The notes below the pieces were generated by a model that worked only from the letters and a program-made list of their open reading frames with translations, did not search any database and was not told the DNA's origin. This document shows positions 8,467 to 15,720 of a DNA stretch of 19,910 nt, in pieces. A program made the position numbers and the translations under genes. Where the stretch lies: the NCBI GenBank assembly GCA_002342225.1, contig DDPO01000089.1:1-19910 (forward strand), given 5' to 3'. Source of the DNA: Bdellovibrionaceae bacterium UBA2466. Lineage in GTDB: Bacteria > Bdellovibrionota > FAC87 > UBA2466. Position 1 is the stretch's first letter. Each line of letters begins with the position of its first letter.

Positions 8467-8557
8467 CAATTTAAACCGCTTCTACGTTAACAAGTTTTAA
8501 GCACTATGGAAGGGATCTATCGTGTTTTGTTGCGCAATGTCAATAGCCACTAAATAG

Positions 8558-8584
8558 TTGAAGTATGACAGTTTTCACTATAAA
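8558..8584 (+). promoter_or_regulatory. Candidate promoter for the gap operon
   Basis: TTGAAG (8558-8563) and TATAAA (8579-8584) resemble -35 and -10 boxes of a housekeeping sigma factor, about 40 bp before the gap ATG. The 15-bp spacing is shorter than the usual 16-18, so this is a tentative call. Confidence 0.3.
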
Positions 8585-8625
8585 CATACGGTACAAATTT
8601 TTTCTTTTTAAGAAGAAAGGGTTCT

Positions 8626-9645
8626 ATGAAAAAGACACGCATCGGTATTAACGGTTTTGGCCGTATCGGCCGAGTTACTATGAGGCTTCTTGCAGACCGA
8701 CCTGAATTTGAAGTCGTAGCCATCAATGACCTTACACCGACGGAACAGAACGCCCATCTTCTTAAATATGATTCGGTCCACGGAGTTTGGACCCACAACG
8801 TCTCTGCAACCAAAGACACTTTGTCGGTCGACGGAAAAGAGATTCGAGTTTTCAATCGCAAAGATCCCGCAGAGATTCCTTGGAGAGAATTAAACGTCGA
8901 CGTTGTCATTGAGTCGACTGGAATTTTTACTGGATTTGACGGGGCTTCAAAACACTTAGCTGCAGGTGCTAAGAAAGTGATGATCTCAGCTCCTTGTAAA
9001 GATGAAACCAAGATCAAGACTTTGGTCTTTGGAATTAATCATCAAACTTATAACCCGGCCACCGATCACATTGTATCTAATGCTTCTTGCACTACGAACT
9101 GTTTAGCCCCTGTTGTTAAAGTGCTGCACGAAAATTTTGGTATCGAGCGTGGATTGATGACGACTATTCACTCCTACACTAATGATCAGCGAATACTTGA
9201 TCTTGGTCATTCCGATTATCGCAGAATGAGAGCTGGTGCTTTGAACATGATTCCCACAACGACCGGAGCTGCTAAAGCTGTAGGTCTTGTGATTCCCGAG
9301 CTGAAAGGAAAACTCACAGGCCTTGCAGTGAGAGTGCCTACTCCCAATGTTTCTCTTGTCGATTTCGTCGCAGATGTGAAAAAACCGACGACTGTTGAGC
9401 AAGTCAACGCCGCTTTTGAAGCTGCTGCGAAAACAGGGCCGTTAAAAGGTGTATTGCAAGTAGTGAAAGCTCAACTTGTGTCATCGGACTTCAATGGAAC
9501 ATCTTGGTCATCTTCTATCGATATGGACTCAACCATGGTCGTTGATGGAACAATGGTTAAAGTTCTTTCGTGGTATGACAATGAAACTGGGTTCTCAACT
9601 CGCATGTTAGATCTTGCAAGTTACATGACCCAGCAGTCCAACTAA
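8626..9645 (+). CDS. gap: Glyceraldehyde-3-phosphate dehydrogenase (type I)
   Basis: The enzyme oxidises and phosphorylates glyceraldehyde 3-phosphate to 1,3-bisphosphoglycerate using NAD+. Its 339 residues fit the family. The nucleotide-binding loop INGFGRIGR is at residues 8-16, Asp35 in AINDL favours NAD over NADP, the catalytic Cys155 sits in SNASCTTNCLAP, and His182 in TTIHSYT completes the active site. RVPTPNVSLVDF, typical of bacterial GAPDH, is near residue 230. AGAAAGGG about 7 nt before the ATG is a good ribosome-binding site. It is the first gene of a cluster in which pgk follows by 16 nt, so the two steps on 1,3-bisphosphoglycerate are made together. Confidence 0.98.
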   Translation: MKKTRIGINGFGRIGRVTMRLLADRPEFEVVAINDLTPTEQNAHLLKYDSVHGVWTHNVSATKDTLSVDGKEIRVFNRKDPAEIPWRELNVDVVIESTGIFTGFDGASKHLAAGAKKVMISAPCKDETKIKTLVFGINHQTYNPATDHIVSNASCTTNCLAPVVKVLHENFGIERGLMTTIHSYTNDQRILDLGHSDYRRMRAGALNMIPTTTGAAKAVGLVIPELKGKLTGLAVRVPTPNVSLVDFVADVKKPTTVEQVNAAFEAAAKTGPLKGVLQVVKAQLVSSDFNGTSWSSSIDMDSTMVVDGTMVKVLSWYDNETGFSTRMLDLASYMTQQSN

Positions 9646-9661
9646 TTATCCCCGAGTTTGA

Positions 9662-10879
9662 ATGAAGATCACATACCCCAAACTGACAGAACTTGAGCTA
9701 AAAAATAAGCGAGTTTTTATCCGCGTGGATTTTAATGTCCCGTTGAAACAGTCAGGTGAAACTTATGTGGTCTCTGATCCTCGTCGAATTGAAGAGGCTT
9801 TGCCGACGATTCGATATGTCATTGAGCAGGGGGGTAAAGTTATTTTGGGGTCTCACTTGGGACGACCCAAAGGGCAGCCAAATCCCAAATATAGCCTAGA
9901 GCCTGTTGGAAGTTATCTTAGTAATGCTCTCGGTAAAGATGTTCTTCTGACTGAGGATTGTGTCGGCGATGCTCCACGGGGACTCTCTCATCAGATGAGA
10001 GTAGGCGATGTGATGCTTTTGGAGAATTTGAGATTTCATCCCGGGGAAGAAGAAAATTCACCTGAGTTTGTAGCCAGACTTGCAGAGCTATGTGATGTTT
10101 ATGTGAGCGATGCTTTTGGCACTCTCCACAGAGCCCATGCATCCACTGAAGGTCTTCCGAGAGTAATTAAACACCGAGCTATCGGGTTGTTGGTTGAAAA
10201 AGAACTTAAATTTTTATCTCCTTTAAGAGAAAATCCAAAACGTCCTTTTGTCCTCATGATGGGGGGCTCTAAAGTTTCTGATAAGATCGGTATTCTCGAT
10301 TTCTTTTTGTCTCGAGTGGATACTGTCGTTATCGGCGGTGCAATGGCCTATTCCTTTTTAAATGCTAAGGGGTTTAAAGTTGGAAAGAGTCTTTGCGAAG
10401 AAAAGCAAGTTCAGCTTGCGCGAAAAATTATTAAAGGGGCCGATGCTAGAAATGTTCGCCTCATTCTTCCTGAAGATCATGTCGTAAGCTTAGCTTTTGG
10501 TGATACTCAGAATGTTTCAGTTACTCAAGGCATCGATATTCCAGATGACAAATTGGGATTAGATATTGGACCTAAAACTATTTCTAAAATCGGAGCAGCT
10601 CTTCAAAATGCCGAAACCGTTTTTTGGAATGGCCCTATGGGTGTTTTCGAAGAACCCGTTTTTGCAAAGGGAACTTTCGAAGTCGCAAAATTAGTTGCTC
10701 AGAGTAAAGCGGTGAAACTGGTTGGGGGAGGAGATTCGGCTGCTGCAATTATGCAAGCGGGCTTAGAATCCTCGTTTGATTTTATCAGCACGGGTGGTGG
10801 AGCCACTCTTGAATACCTTGAAGGAAAAAGCTTACCAGGGCTCAAGGTTTTAGAGATTGTGCAGAAGCCTCAAATTTAG
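9662..10879 (+). CDS. pgk: Phosphoglycerate kinase
   Basis: The enzyme transfers phosphate from 1,3-bisphosphoglycerate to ADP, giving ATP and 3-phosphoglycerate. The 405-residue length is normal. Motifs in order: RVDFNVPL (21-28), SHLGRPKG (64-71), LENLRFHPGEE (120-130), SDAFGTLHRAHAS (149-161), GGSKVSDKIG (201-210), WNGPMGVFE (322-330) and GGGDSAAA (355-362), the last being the ATP phosphate-binding loop. Substrate-binding arginines and histidines in these motifs are intact. The ATG at 9662 has only a weak purine stretch before it (CGAG), so translation may depend partly on coupling to gap. It lies 9 nt before tpiA. Confidence 0.98.
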   Translation: MKITYPKLTELELKNKRVFIRVDFNVPLKQSGETYVVSDPRRIEEALPTIRYVIEQGGKVILGSHLGRPKGQPNPKYSLEPVGSYLSNALGKDVLLTEDCVGDAPRGLSHQMRVGDVMLLENLRFHPGEEENSPEFVARLAELCDVYVSDAFGTLHRAHASTEGLPRVIKHRAIGLLVEKELKFLSPLRENPKRPFVLMMGGSKVSDKIGILDFFLSRVDTVVIGGAMAYSFLNAKGFKVGKSLCEEKQVQLARKIIKGADARNVRLILPEDHVVSLAFGDTQNVSVTQGIDIPDDKLGLDIGPKTISKIGAALQNAETVFWNGPMGVFEEPVFAKGTFEVAKLVAQSKAVKLVGGGDSAAAIMQAGLESSFDFISTGGGATLEYLEGKSLPGLKVLEIVQKPQI

Positions 10880-10888
10880 GACCCATAG

Positions 10889-11659
10889 ATGATGGAACAG
10901 CGAAAACCACTTTTTATTGCAAACTGGAAAATGAATAAGTTAGCTCAAGAAGTGGGTGCTTTTGTTCCTAAGTTTAATGAATTGACGAACATTTTCAGTT
11001 CAAAATGTGAAATGGTTTTAGCTCCTGTCTCGGTTTATCTTCCAAAATTGGTGGAGCTCACAGCTTCGACTCCAATTCAAGTTGCTGCACAAAACTGTGG
11101 AGCTTCTAAATCGGGTGCTTTTACTGGGGAAGTTTCTCCCGTCATGTTGAAAGAGCTAGGGGTTCATTGGGTGATCTTAGGTCATTCGGAAAGACGGCAC
11201 GTTTTTAAAGAGGATGATGCTTTGGTAAATGCGCGTCTTAAAGCTGCTTTGGAAGAGGGTTTAATTCCCGTGTTTTGCGTGGGAGAGAAACTCGAGGAGA
11301 GAAAGTCGGGTGAGACTTTCAGTGTGATTGAACGCCAGCTCAAAGGACTAAAAGATATTTCCGAGAATAATCTCAAGGGTTTAACCATCGCTTACGAGCC
11401 TGTCTGGGCTATTGGGACGGGTGAAAATGCAACTCCGGCGCAGGCCCAAGAAGTTCATGCTTTTATTCGACAATGGCTTGCCAAGAATATTTCATCAACC
11501 TTTGCGAACAGAACAAGAATTCTGTATGGTGGAAGTGTCAAAGCCGACAACTCCGCCCAGTTAATGGCGATGGGAGATGTGGATGGTCTTTTAGTCGGGG
11601 GGGCGAGTTTGGATCCGCTTTCCTTTGGAGACATTGTTAAAAGAGGTTTGAACAGTTAA
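10889..11659 (+). CDS. tpiA: Triosephosphate isomerase
   Basis: This TIM-barrel enzyme interconverts dihydroxyacetone phosphate and glyceraldehyde 3-phosphate. All catalytic residues are present: Lys14 in NWKMN, His99 in ILGHSERR and Glu170 in AYEPVWAIGTG. The phosphate-binding YGGSVKADN is at about 213-221 and LVGGASL near the end. At 256 residues it is a usual length. Two ATG codons are adjacent (10889 and 10892); AGGAC overlapping the pgk stop gives an acceptable spacing for either. secG follows 11 nt after the stop. Confidence 0.98.
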   Translation: MMEQRKPLFIANWKMNKLAQEVGAFVPKFNELTNIFSSKCEMVLAPVSVYLPKLVELTASTPIQVAAQNCGASKSGAFTGEVSPVMLKELGVHWVILGHSERRHVFKEDDALVNARLKAALEEGLIPVFCVGEKLEERKSGETFSVIERQLKGLKDISENNLKGLTIAYEPVWAIGTGENATPAQAQEVHAFIRQWLAKNISSTFANRTRILYGGSVKADNSAQLMAMGDVDGLLVGGASLDPLSFGDIVKRGLNS

Positions 11660-11670
11660 GGAGACGAACG

Positions 11671-12030
11671 GTGACGTTATTAGTTATTCTACATATTGCG
11701 ATTTGTGTGTTTTTAGTTTTTGTCATTTTATTGCAACCAGGAAAAGCCGATGGTGGTGTTACTTTTGGTGGAAGCTCAAGCCAAAGTATTTTTGGTAGCA
11801 AAGGGGCAGGTAACTTTTTAACAAAGACCACTTCGGTCTGTGCCATTTTATTTTTGGTTACAAGTTTCTTTTTGACTAGGTCAAGAAGCTTGAATGTCAC
11901 AAAGAGTGTGATAGGTAGTGAACCAGTTTCTGAAGCGCCTCAGACTCCTAAAGCTGAAGGTGCTAAAGAAGGGGCTCCAGTCGAAAGTAAGACTCAGCCC
12001 ACGACTCCTTCTCAACCAACGAAGAAGTAG
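11671..12030 (+). CDS. secG: Preprotein translocase subunit SecG
   Basis: SecG is the small inner-membrane subunit of the SecYEG channel that exports unfolded proteins. Two membrane helices are seen (about residues 3-20 and 53-69), joined by the conserved LLQPGKADGG and SIFGSKGAGNFLTKTT segment. The protein is 119 residues; after the second helix comes a tail of about 45 residues rich in Pro, Lys, Glu and Ala and ending KK, a common but variable addition in SecG. The start is GTG at 11671, supported by AAGGAGA about 7 nt upstream that overlaps the tpiA stop. It is the last protein gene of the cluster, 20 nt before tRNA-Leu. The tpiA-secG-tRNA-Leu(GAG) order also occurs in gammaproteobacteria. 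Confidence 0.95.
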   Translation: MTLLVILHIAICVFLVFVILLQPGKADGGVTFGGSSSQSIFGSKGAGNFLTKTTSVCAILFLVTSFFLTRSRSLNVTKSVIGSEPVSEAPQTPKAEGAKEGAPVESKTQPTTPSQPTKK

Positions 12031-12050
12031 TTTCTTTGAAAATTTCATGT

Positions 12051-12134
12051 GCGACGGTGGTGGAATGGCAGACACGCATGTTTGAGGTGCATGTGCCGCG
12101 AGGCGTGGGGGTTCAAGTCCCCCCCGTCGCACCA
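12051..12134 (+). tRNA. tRNA-Leu (anticodon GAG)
   Basis: A full class II tRNA of 84 nt including an encoded CCA. The acceptor arms GCGACGG and CCGTCGC pair perfectly. The anticodon stem CATGT/GCATG encloses loop TTGAGGT with anticodon GAG at 12084-12086, reading CUC and CUU. The long variable arm (TGCCGCGAGGCGT) and the T arm GGGGG-TTCAAGT-CCCCC follow. The short distance to secG suggests it is processed from the same transcript. Confidence 0.97.
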
Positions 12135-12166
12135 AAATTTAAAATTTCCAAGATTGAACTTATCGA

Positions 12167-12243
12167 GGGCGCCTAGCTCAGCTGGTTAGAGCGCTGCCTT
12201 CACACGGCAGAGGTCACAGGTTCGAGTCCTGTGGCGCCCACCA
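12167..12243 (+). tRNA. tRNA-Val (anticodon CAC)
   Basis: A 77-nt tRNA with encoded CCA. Acceptor GGGCGCC pairs with GGCGCCC; anticodon stem CTGCC/GGCAG holds loop TTCACAC, anticodon CAC at 12201-12203, reading GUG. The T arm is ACAGG-TTCGAGT-CCTGT. It lies 32 nt after tRNA-Leu. An integrase remnant begins about 50 bp after its 3' end, so the 3' half of this gene is the likely attachment site of an old element. Confidence 0.97.
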
Positions 12244-12293
12244 TCCGAAAGCCCTGTCTGTATTGAGTTTCCAGCTTTTTGATGTTTCTAGAT

Positions 12294-12674
12294 TTAGTTA
12301 ACATGATTGTTGTTGGTGCCATTAGGTGCCATTACTCCTTTCCATTCTACTAGTTTTAAGGGAAGGGGAGAGGTCCTACTCATTTCTCTTCTTAGGTGTT
12401 CGTTGTCCGATTGTAGATAGATTTGAGTGGTTCTTATGTTGGCGTGTCCGGCAATCTGCCTGACTGTATCCAAACTGACCCCTGCTCGATGTCGTAAAGT
12501 TAGTGAGGTATGTCGAAGGATATGAACGGCACCACTTTCTAAACCCACAGTTCGTTTGACTAGTTTTTTAGCTTCTCTGGTAAGTCGGTCTGACCGAATT
12601 TTCTCACCTCGATCATCTAAAAAGACAAAGTCATTGGGTTTAGCTTTAAAAGCCCTCTTGCCAGAAGGGTTAAG
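12294..12674 (-). pseudogene. Tyrosine recombinase/integrase, C-terminal remnant
   Basis: On the minus strand an open frame runs from just after a TGA at 12675-12677 to the stop at 12294. It holds the C-terminal half of a tyrosine recombinase: NDFVFLDDRGEKI, then the box II motif HILRHT (His and Arg of HxxR), AGHANIRTTQIYL with the second His and the nucleophile Tyr, and a basic tail. The first catalytic Arg, the N-terminal SAM-like DNA-binding domain and a credible start are absent; a GTG at 12548 would leave only 84 residues without the FVFLDD part. The gene is therefore a truncated relic and could not be active alone. Its 3' end faces the tRNA-Val gene 50 bp away, as in integrases of tRNA-targeting elements. 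Near the C-terminus the exact 10-bp tandem repeat GGTGCCATTA (12315-12334) may mark a late slippage event. Confidence 0.85.
12315..12334. repeat. 10-bp exact tandem duplication
   Basis: GGTGCCATTA occurs twice in a row inside the 3' end of the integrase remnant. A 10-bp unit shifts the frame, so it may have changed the original C-terminus. Confidence 0.6.
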
Positions 12675-12677
12675 TCA

Positions 12678-12981
12678 TTGATCTTAGGGTTAATGTTATC
12701 TCGTATACTGAACACCCCCGCCTCGACCTTATGGTTTGAAACCGCACAACACAGCTTTAAAGAAGTTCAACCCTGAGCTGTCCACGGTATCTGCCGTTAT
12801 CCGAGCCTTAGCAGCGTGATCAGGGTGCGTTTGTTTGCCAATATTAAATCAGACTTCCAAATGAAAGTAACTTGATCCCAAGCCTTTTAGGCTCTCGCTT
12901 AATCGACGCCCTACAAACTCCACCATGTGTTAAACTACAAAGTAATGGAATTAATAGCCACCCACTCTTTTAGATATATCA
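12678..12981. other. Non-coding stretch with no recognisable gene
   Basis: About 300 bp between the integrase remnant and the GT2 gene. On the minus strand short open fragments exist (for example one that includes VFSIRDNINPK and reads on in a different frame into the integrase region, and one with HPDHAAKARITADT), but each is broken by stops and none matches a family I know. A small inverted repeat, AGCC-TTTTA-GGCT, is at 12881-12893. The stretch is best read as decayed sequence of the former element plus the promoter region of the GT2 gene. Confidence 0.5.
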
Positions 12982-13899
12982 ATGGATAACTTTCAAGAAT
13001 CAAAACCACCCGTAATCTCAACAGAAACTGATCGAGAAGAGATCCCCTCTGTTCAATCATCCACAAAGCTCCAAGTTGCAGTTTTAATGGCGTGCCATAA
13101 CCGAAAGAACCTGACTCTGCGTTGCTTAGATTCTTTGCGAAATCAAGAATTACCTAAAAGCGTTTCTCTACGAGTTGTACTTGTAGACGACGGTTCGACA
13201 GATGGTACGAAAGCTGTGATCAAGGAGAAATTTCCCGAAGTCGAAGTGATCGATGGAGATGGTTCTTTGTATTGGTCGCGAGGGATGTTAAAGGCTTGGG
13301 AGCATTCGATCCCGTCTCATTTTTATCTTTGGCTCAATGACGACATTCAATTGCAACCGAATGCCATCGCCGCTCTCCTCGAAACATATTACGAGATGGG
13401 GCAAGAAGATGCGATTGTGACGGGAAGTATTTCAGTTGGAAACAACCCCAAACCGCATTACGGAGGTCGACTGTTTCATAAGTTGACTTTTACGTTTCAA
13501 CCTATGGAAGCACCTTCTAAACCTGTAGGCTGTCATACCATGACTGGAAACTTTGTGCTCGTCTCGGAGAGTTGTAGAAAAAGCATAGGGCTTCTCGATC
13601 CGTTCTATGTGCATGGGTTTGCTGATTATGATTATGGACTTCGCGCTAGTAAGAAGGGAATTTCCATTTGGCTTGCTCCCGGTGTTCACGGGGTTTGTGA
13701 GGACAATTCGTTTCAGGGAAGCTATCGAGATACTTCTTTACCTTTAAAAGAACGCTGGCGCTTATTGATGGGTCCTAAGGGATTGCCACCCAGAATGCTT
13801 TGGAAATTCGTCCGAGATCATGCTTCACACTCAAAAATTATTTTTTGGTTGGCTCCGTACGTAAAATCTTTAATGGGAATCAGAGGGCGCACCATTTAA
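12982..13899 (+). CDS. Glycosyltransferase family 2
   Basis: A 305-residue GT-A fold enzyme that would add a sugar from a nucleotide-sugar donor to a growing surface glycan at the cytoplasmic face. After about 30 unstructured residues come VAVLMACHNR (32-41), the nucleotide-binding VDDGSTDGT (68-76), LNDDI (118-122) as the metal-binding DxD equivalent, and FADYDYGLR (213-221) in the position of the catalytic acidic motif. The sequence around LYWSRGM and LWLNDDI is typical of rhamnosyltransferase-like GT2 proteins, but donor and acceptor cannot be assigned. No membrane helices are evident. No obvious Shine-Dalgarno precedes the ATG. The gene is alone on its strand between an integrase relic and the convergent GT25 gene, whose stop it overlaps by 4 nt. 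Confidence 0.9.
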   Translation: MDNFQESKPPVISTETDREEIPSVQSSTKLQVAVLMACHNRKNLTLRCLDSLRNQELPKSVSLRVVLVDDGSTDGTKAVIKEKFPEVEVIDGDGSLYWSRGMLKAWEHSIPSHFYLWLNDDIQLQPNAIAALLETYYEMGQEDAIVTGSISVGNNPKPHYGGRLFHKLTFTFQPMEAPSKPVGCHTMTGNFVLVSESCRKSIGLLDPFYVHGFADYDYGLRASKKGISIWLAPGVHGVCEDNSFQGSYRDTSLPLKERWRLLMGPKGLPPRMLWKFVRDHASHSKIIFWLAPYVKSLMGIRGRTI

Positions 13900-14774
13900 C
13901 CTGATGTAGTATTGTGATTTTCAATTTGTTTCCCAAAAGGGCAGGGTAGCCATTTCAGAGCCCCTTTTTTTCCTAATAACTGGTTCAATAATTGTTGGAT
14001 ATGCATTAAGAACCAAAGCAAAAAGTATGGAAAATACCATCGTGCTTTGTGCGATTTTCGAGAAATGGAGGAAAAAAGAATAGAAGGACGAATATCCCTT
14101 TTGTCATTTCGATTATTTCCATCAATAGTACTTGGTACCTCAAGAAGATTTACATATTTTCCACGAATAAAAAAATTTCTCGAGCCATGATGGCGTGGCA
14201 ATCCATAAAAATGGTCTGCTGGGAGATAATAGTGCATTTCATTTAAAACTTTTTGCGCTGCAATTCGATCTAAAAATATCGTATAAGTCCCTCGGCTTGC
14301 ACCAATATTTCTCTCCAAAACAATATCTTGGTCTATCGATTTGTTACAAAAAATAAGAGGTATTTCGAATCCACTTTCAAAAGGAGATAAGATAAAGTCA
14401 TTTTTTAAATAAGTTGCGATTTTATTTAAAATTTTCAGAAGTTCTTGGTGGATTGAAATATCATCTTCTAAAATGAGCGCGTAATTAAATTTTGATTTCA
14501 AAAAAAGGCGAAGAATTTTTCTGTGACCGAATAAACAGGCGAGCTCGCTGGGAAGAAACCACTTTCTATCAGGTGAAGTATGAACTTTCTGAAAGATTTT
14601 TCTTGAGCACTTTGCTCCGGAATAACCTTTGATTCGTTGAATTGTGAGTTGAGAGTTTTGAGTTTTCAAGGATTCTACTAGAGAATCAGCACTCCTAGAA
14701 ATCTGAGGATGTTCCAAAATGAAACATGTAAACTGGGTTTGAAAATCTATTTCATGAAATTTGAGGTTCGCCAC
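13896..14774 (-). CDS. Glycosyltransferase family 25 (LPS-type)
   Basis: A 292-residue protein with the GT25 layout: an N-terminal strand FTCFILEHP (15-23), LPSELACLFGHRKILRLFL (74-92), where this family has the E-x-GC-x-SH segment, and YALILEDDI (98-106) with the acidic motif. GT25 enzymes transfer galactose or related sugars onto lipooligosaccharide. The usual GC-LSH is varied to AC-LFGH, so specificity is uncertain. The start is GTG at 14774, inside the preceding gene with a 28-nt overlap; AAGGGGG about 7 nt upstream supports it. Base composition is conspicuously AT-rich through the middle, with runs of T/A unlike the glycolytic genes, suggesting acquisition from elsewhere. A Pro/Trp/Phe-rich segment near the C-terminus (WYFPYFLLWFLMH) may dock to the membrane. 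Confidence 0.85.
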   Translation of the reverse strand: MANLKFHEIDFQTQFTCFILEHPQISRSADSLVESLKTQNSQLTIQRIKGYSGAKCSRKIFQKVHTSPDRKWFLPSELACLFGHRKILRLFLKSKFNYALILEDDISIHQELLKILNKIATYLKNDFILSPFESGFEIPLIFCNKSIDQDIVLERNIGASRGTYTIFLDRIAAQKVLNEMHYYLPADHFYGLPRHHGSRNFFIRGKYVNLLEVPSTIDGNNRNDKRDIRPSILFSSISRKSHKARWYFPYFLLWFLMHIQQLLNQLLGKKGALKWLPCPFGKQIENHNTTSG

Positions 14775-15637
14775 TGCTGGCCCCCTTCTTTCGACTCAGA
14801 AATAATCGTACCAGGACCTCTAAGAAGTCGTTTTTTTAGCTCTGTGTCTGCGTGAGGGAGAATTTTAGTAAGATCAAAATCGGCTTTAAAACTCATGTAT
14901 CCAGGGACAAAGTTATACATCAGATGAATTCGTTCATGACCTTGAGACATTGCTTTAGTTCCATGAACCAGCGACTCTGGAAACACCACCACATCGCCCG
15001 GCTCTAACTCGGGCGTAACTATCAGAGGGTGATCATAGCCCTTAGTAATTGATTTAACGATCTCTGCTGTATTTAACTGGACACTTAACTTATGAGAGCC
15101 GGGGATAAGAATAAAGCCACCTTTCTGTGGGCCCCCACCCCCTTTGAGTACAATTGCAACTTGAATTGTTCCACAATGAACTTTTCCGCCTGTCGTGAAG
15201 TACTGGTTATAGTAAAAGCAGGTCCCTTGACCAGCTCTTTCTCCTCCATGCAGGTTTGTGTGGTAGCTGCCTAAGTCCCTCAGGCCAAATGCATGATCAA
15301 GTCGAAAGTCATTACCCTGCAATGTTGTAAGCAATTTCATAATTGGAGGGCGACATATGACATCAAGAAATAAAGGGTGTTGATGCAAGAAATAAAATTT
15401 CCCCTCTCGACTTTTACTTAATTCAGGCTGAATAAAGTCTTGATCAGTAGTTCGATTCTCCAATACCTCAGACATGATTTGTATTTGTTCATCTGTAATT
15501 AGTTTTTTGAAGATGCAGAAACCAAGAGCATCGATTGAAAGCATTGCGTCATCCCATTCTTGAAGGGCTGATGGCTCATTCTTGTTTCCAGAGGTGCCTG
15601 AAATCAATCGCCGTATTTTACCCAGTGCTTTCCACAT
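14747..15637 (-). CDS. Phytanoyl-CoA dioxygenase (PhyH) family protein
   Basis: A 296-residue protein with the double-stranded beta-helix pattern of PhyH-type Fe(II)/2-oxoglutarate enzymes. Recognisable parts are FYYNQYF (141-147), GGFILIPGSHK (173-183), PGDVVVFPESLVHGT (213-227, distal iron ligand His225) and HERIHLMYNF (234-243, Arg236 as likely 2-oxoglutarate anchor). At the proximal iron site the usual HxD is not seen; the best match is LHGG (His130-Gly-Gly), also found in many PhyH-family proteins of environmental bacteria. Loss of the carboxylate is a hallmark of Fe/2OG halogenases, but it could also mean another residue binds iron. The gene overlaps the GT25 start by 28 nt, so the two are coupled; modification of a glycan or lipid substrate is a plausible role. 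No strong Shine-Dalgarno is visible before the ATG. Confidence 0.85.
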   Translation of the reverse strand: MWKALGKIRRLISGTSGNKNEPSALQEWDDAMLSIDALGFCIFKKLITDEQIQIMSEVLENRTTDQDFIQPELSKSREGKFYFLHQHPLFLDVICRPPIMKLLTTLQGNDFRLDHAFGLRDLGSYHTNLHGGERAGQGTCFYYNQYFTTGGKVHCGTIQVAIVLKGGGGPQKGGFILIPGSHKLSVQLNTAEIVKSITKGYDHPLIVTPELEPGDVVVFPESLVHGTKAMSQGHERIHLMYNFVPGYMSFKADFDLTKILPHADTELKKRLLRGPGTIISESKEGGQQWRTSNFMK

Positions 15638-15720
15638 GGTTTAATAATAACTTGGAACGTCAGATTCTGATAACTAAAATAAGCTTGTGAAATGGACTAC
15701 TGATTGAAGTTTCTCACCCA

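Noticed and set aside
8550..9017. 155-codon open frame opposite gap
   Set aside because: It lies antisense to a strongly conserved GAPDH and shows no domain, signal or ribosome-binding site; the same holds for the other frames opposite gap, pgk and tpiA.
11881..12135. 84-codon open frame on the minus strand with RRGGLEPPRLA-like start
   Set aside because: It runs across the complete tRNA-Leu gene and the 3' part of secG; peptides of this kind are a well-known artefact of reading tRNA genes in reverse.
12240..12300. Possible intrinsic terminator after tRNA-Val (AAAGC ... GCTTTTT)
   Set aside because: The arms are only 5 bp with a loop of over 20 nt; too weak to call.
12294..12548. Intact 84-residue integrase gene starting at GTG 12548
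   Set aside because: The integrase-like reading continues upstream in frame to 12674 (NDFVFLDDRG and on), so the GTG is internal and the gene is a truncated remnant.
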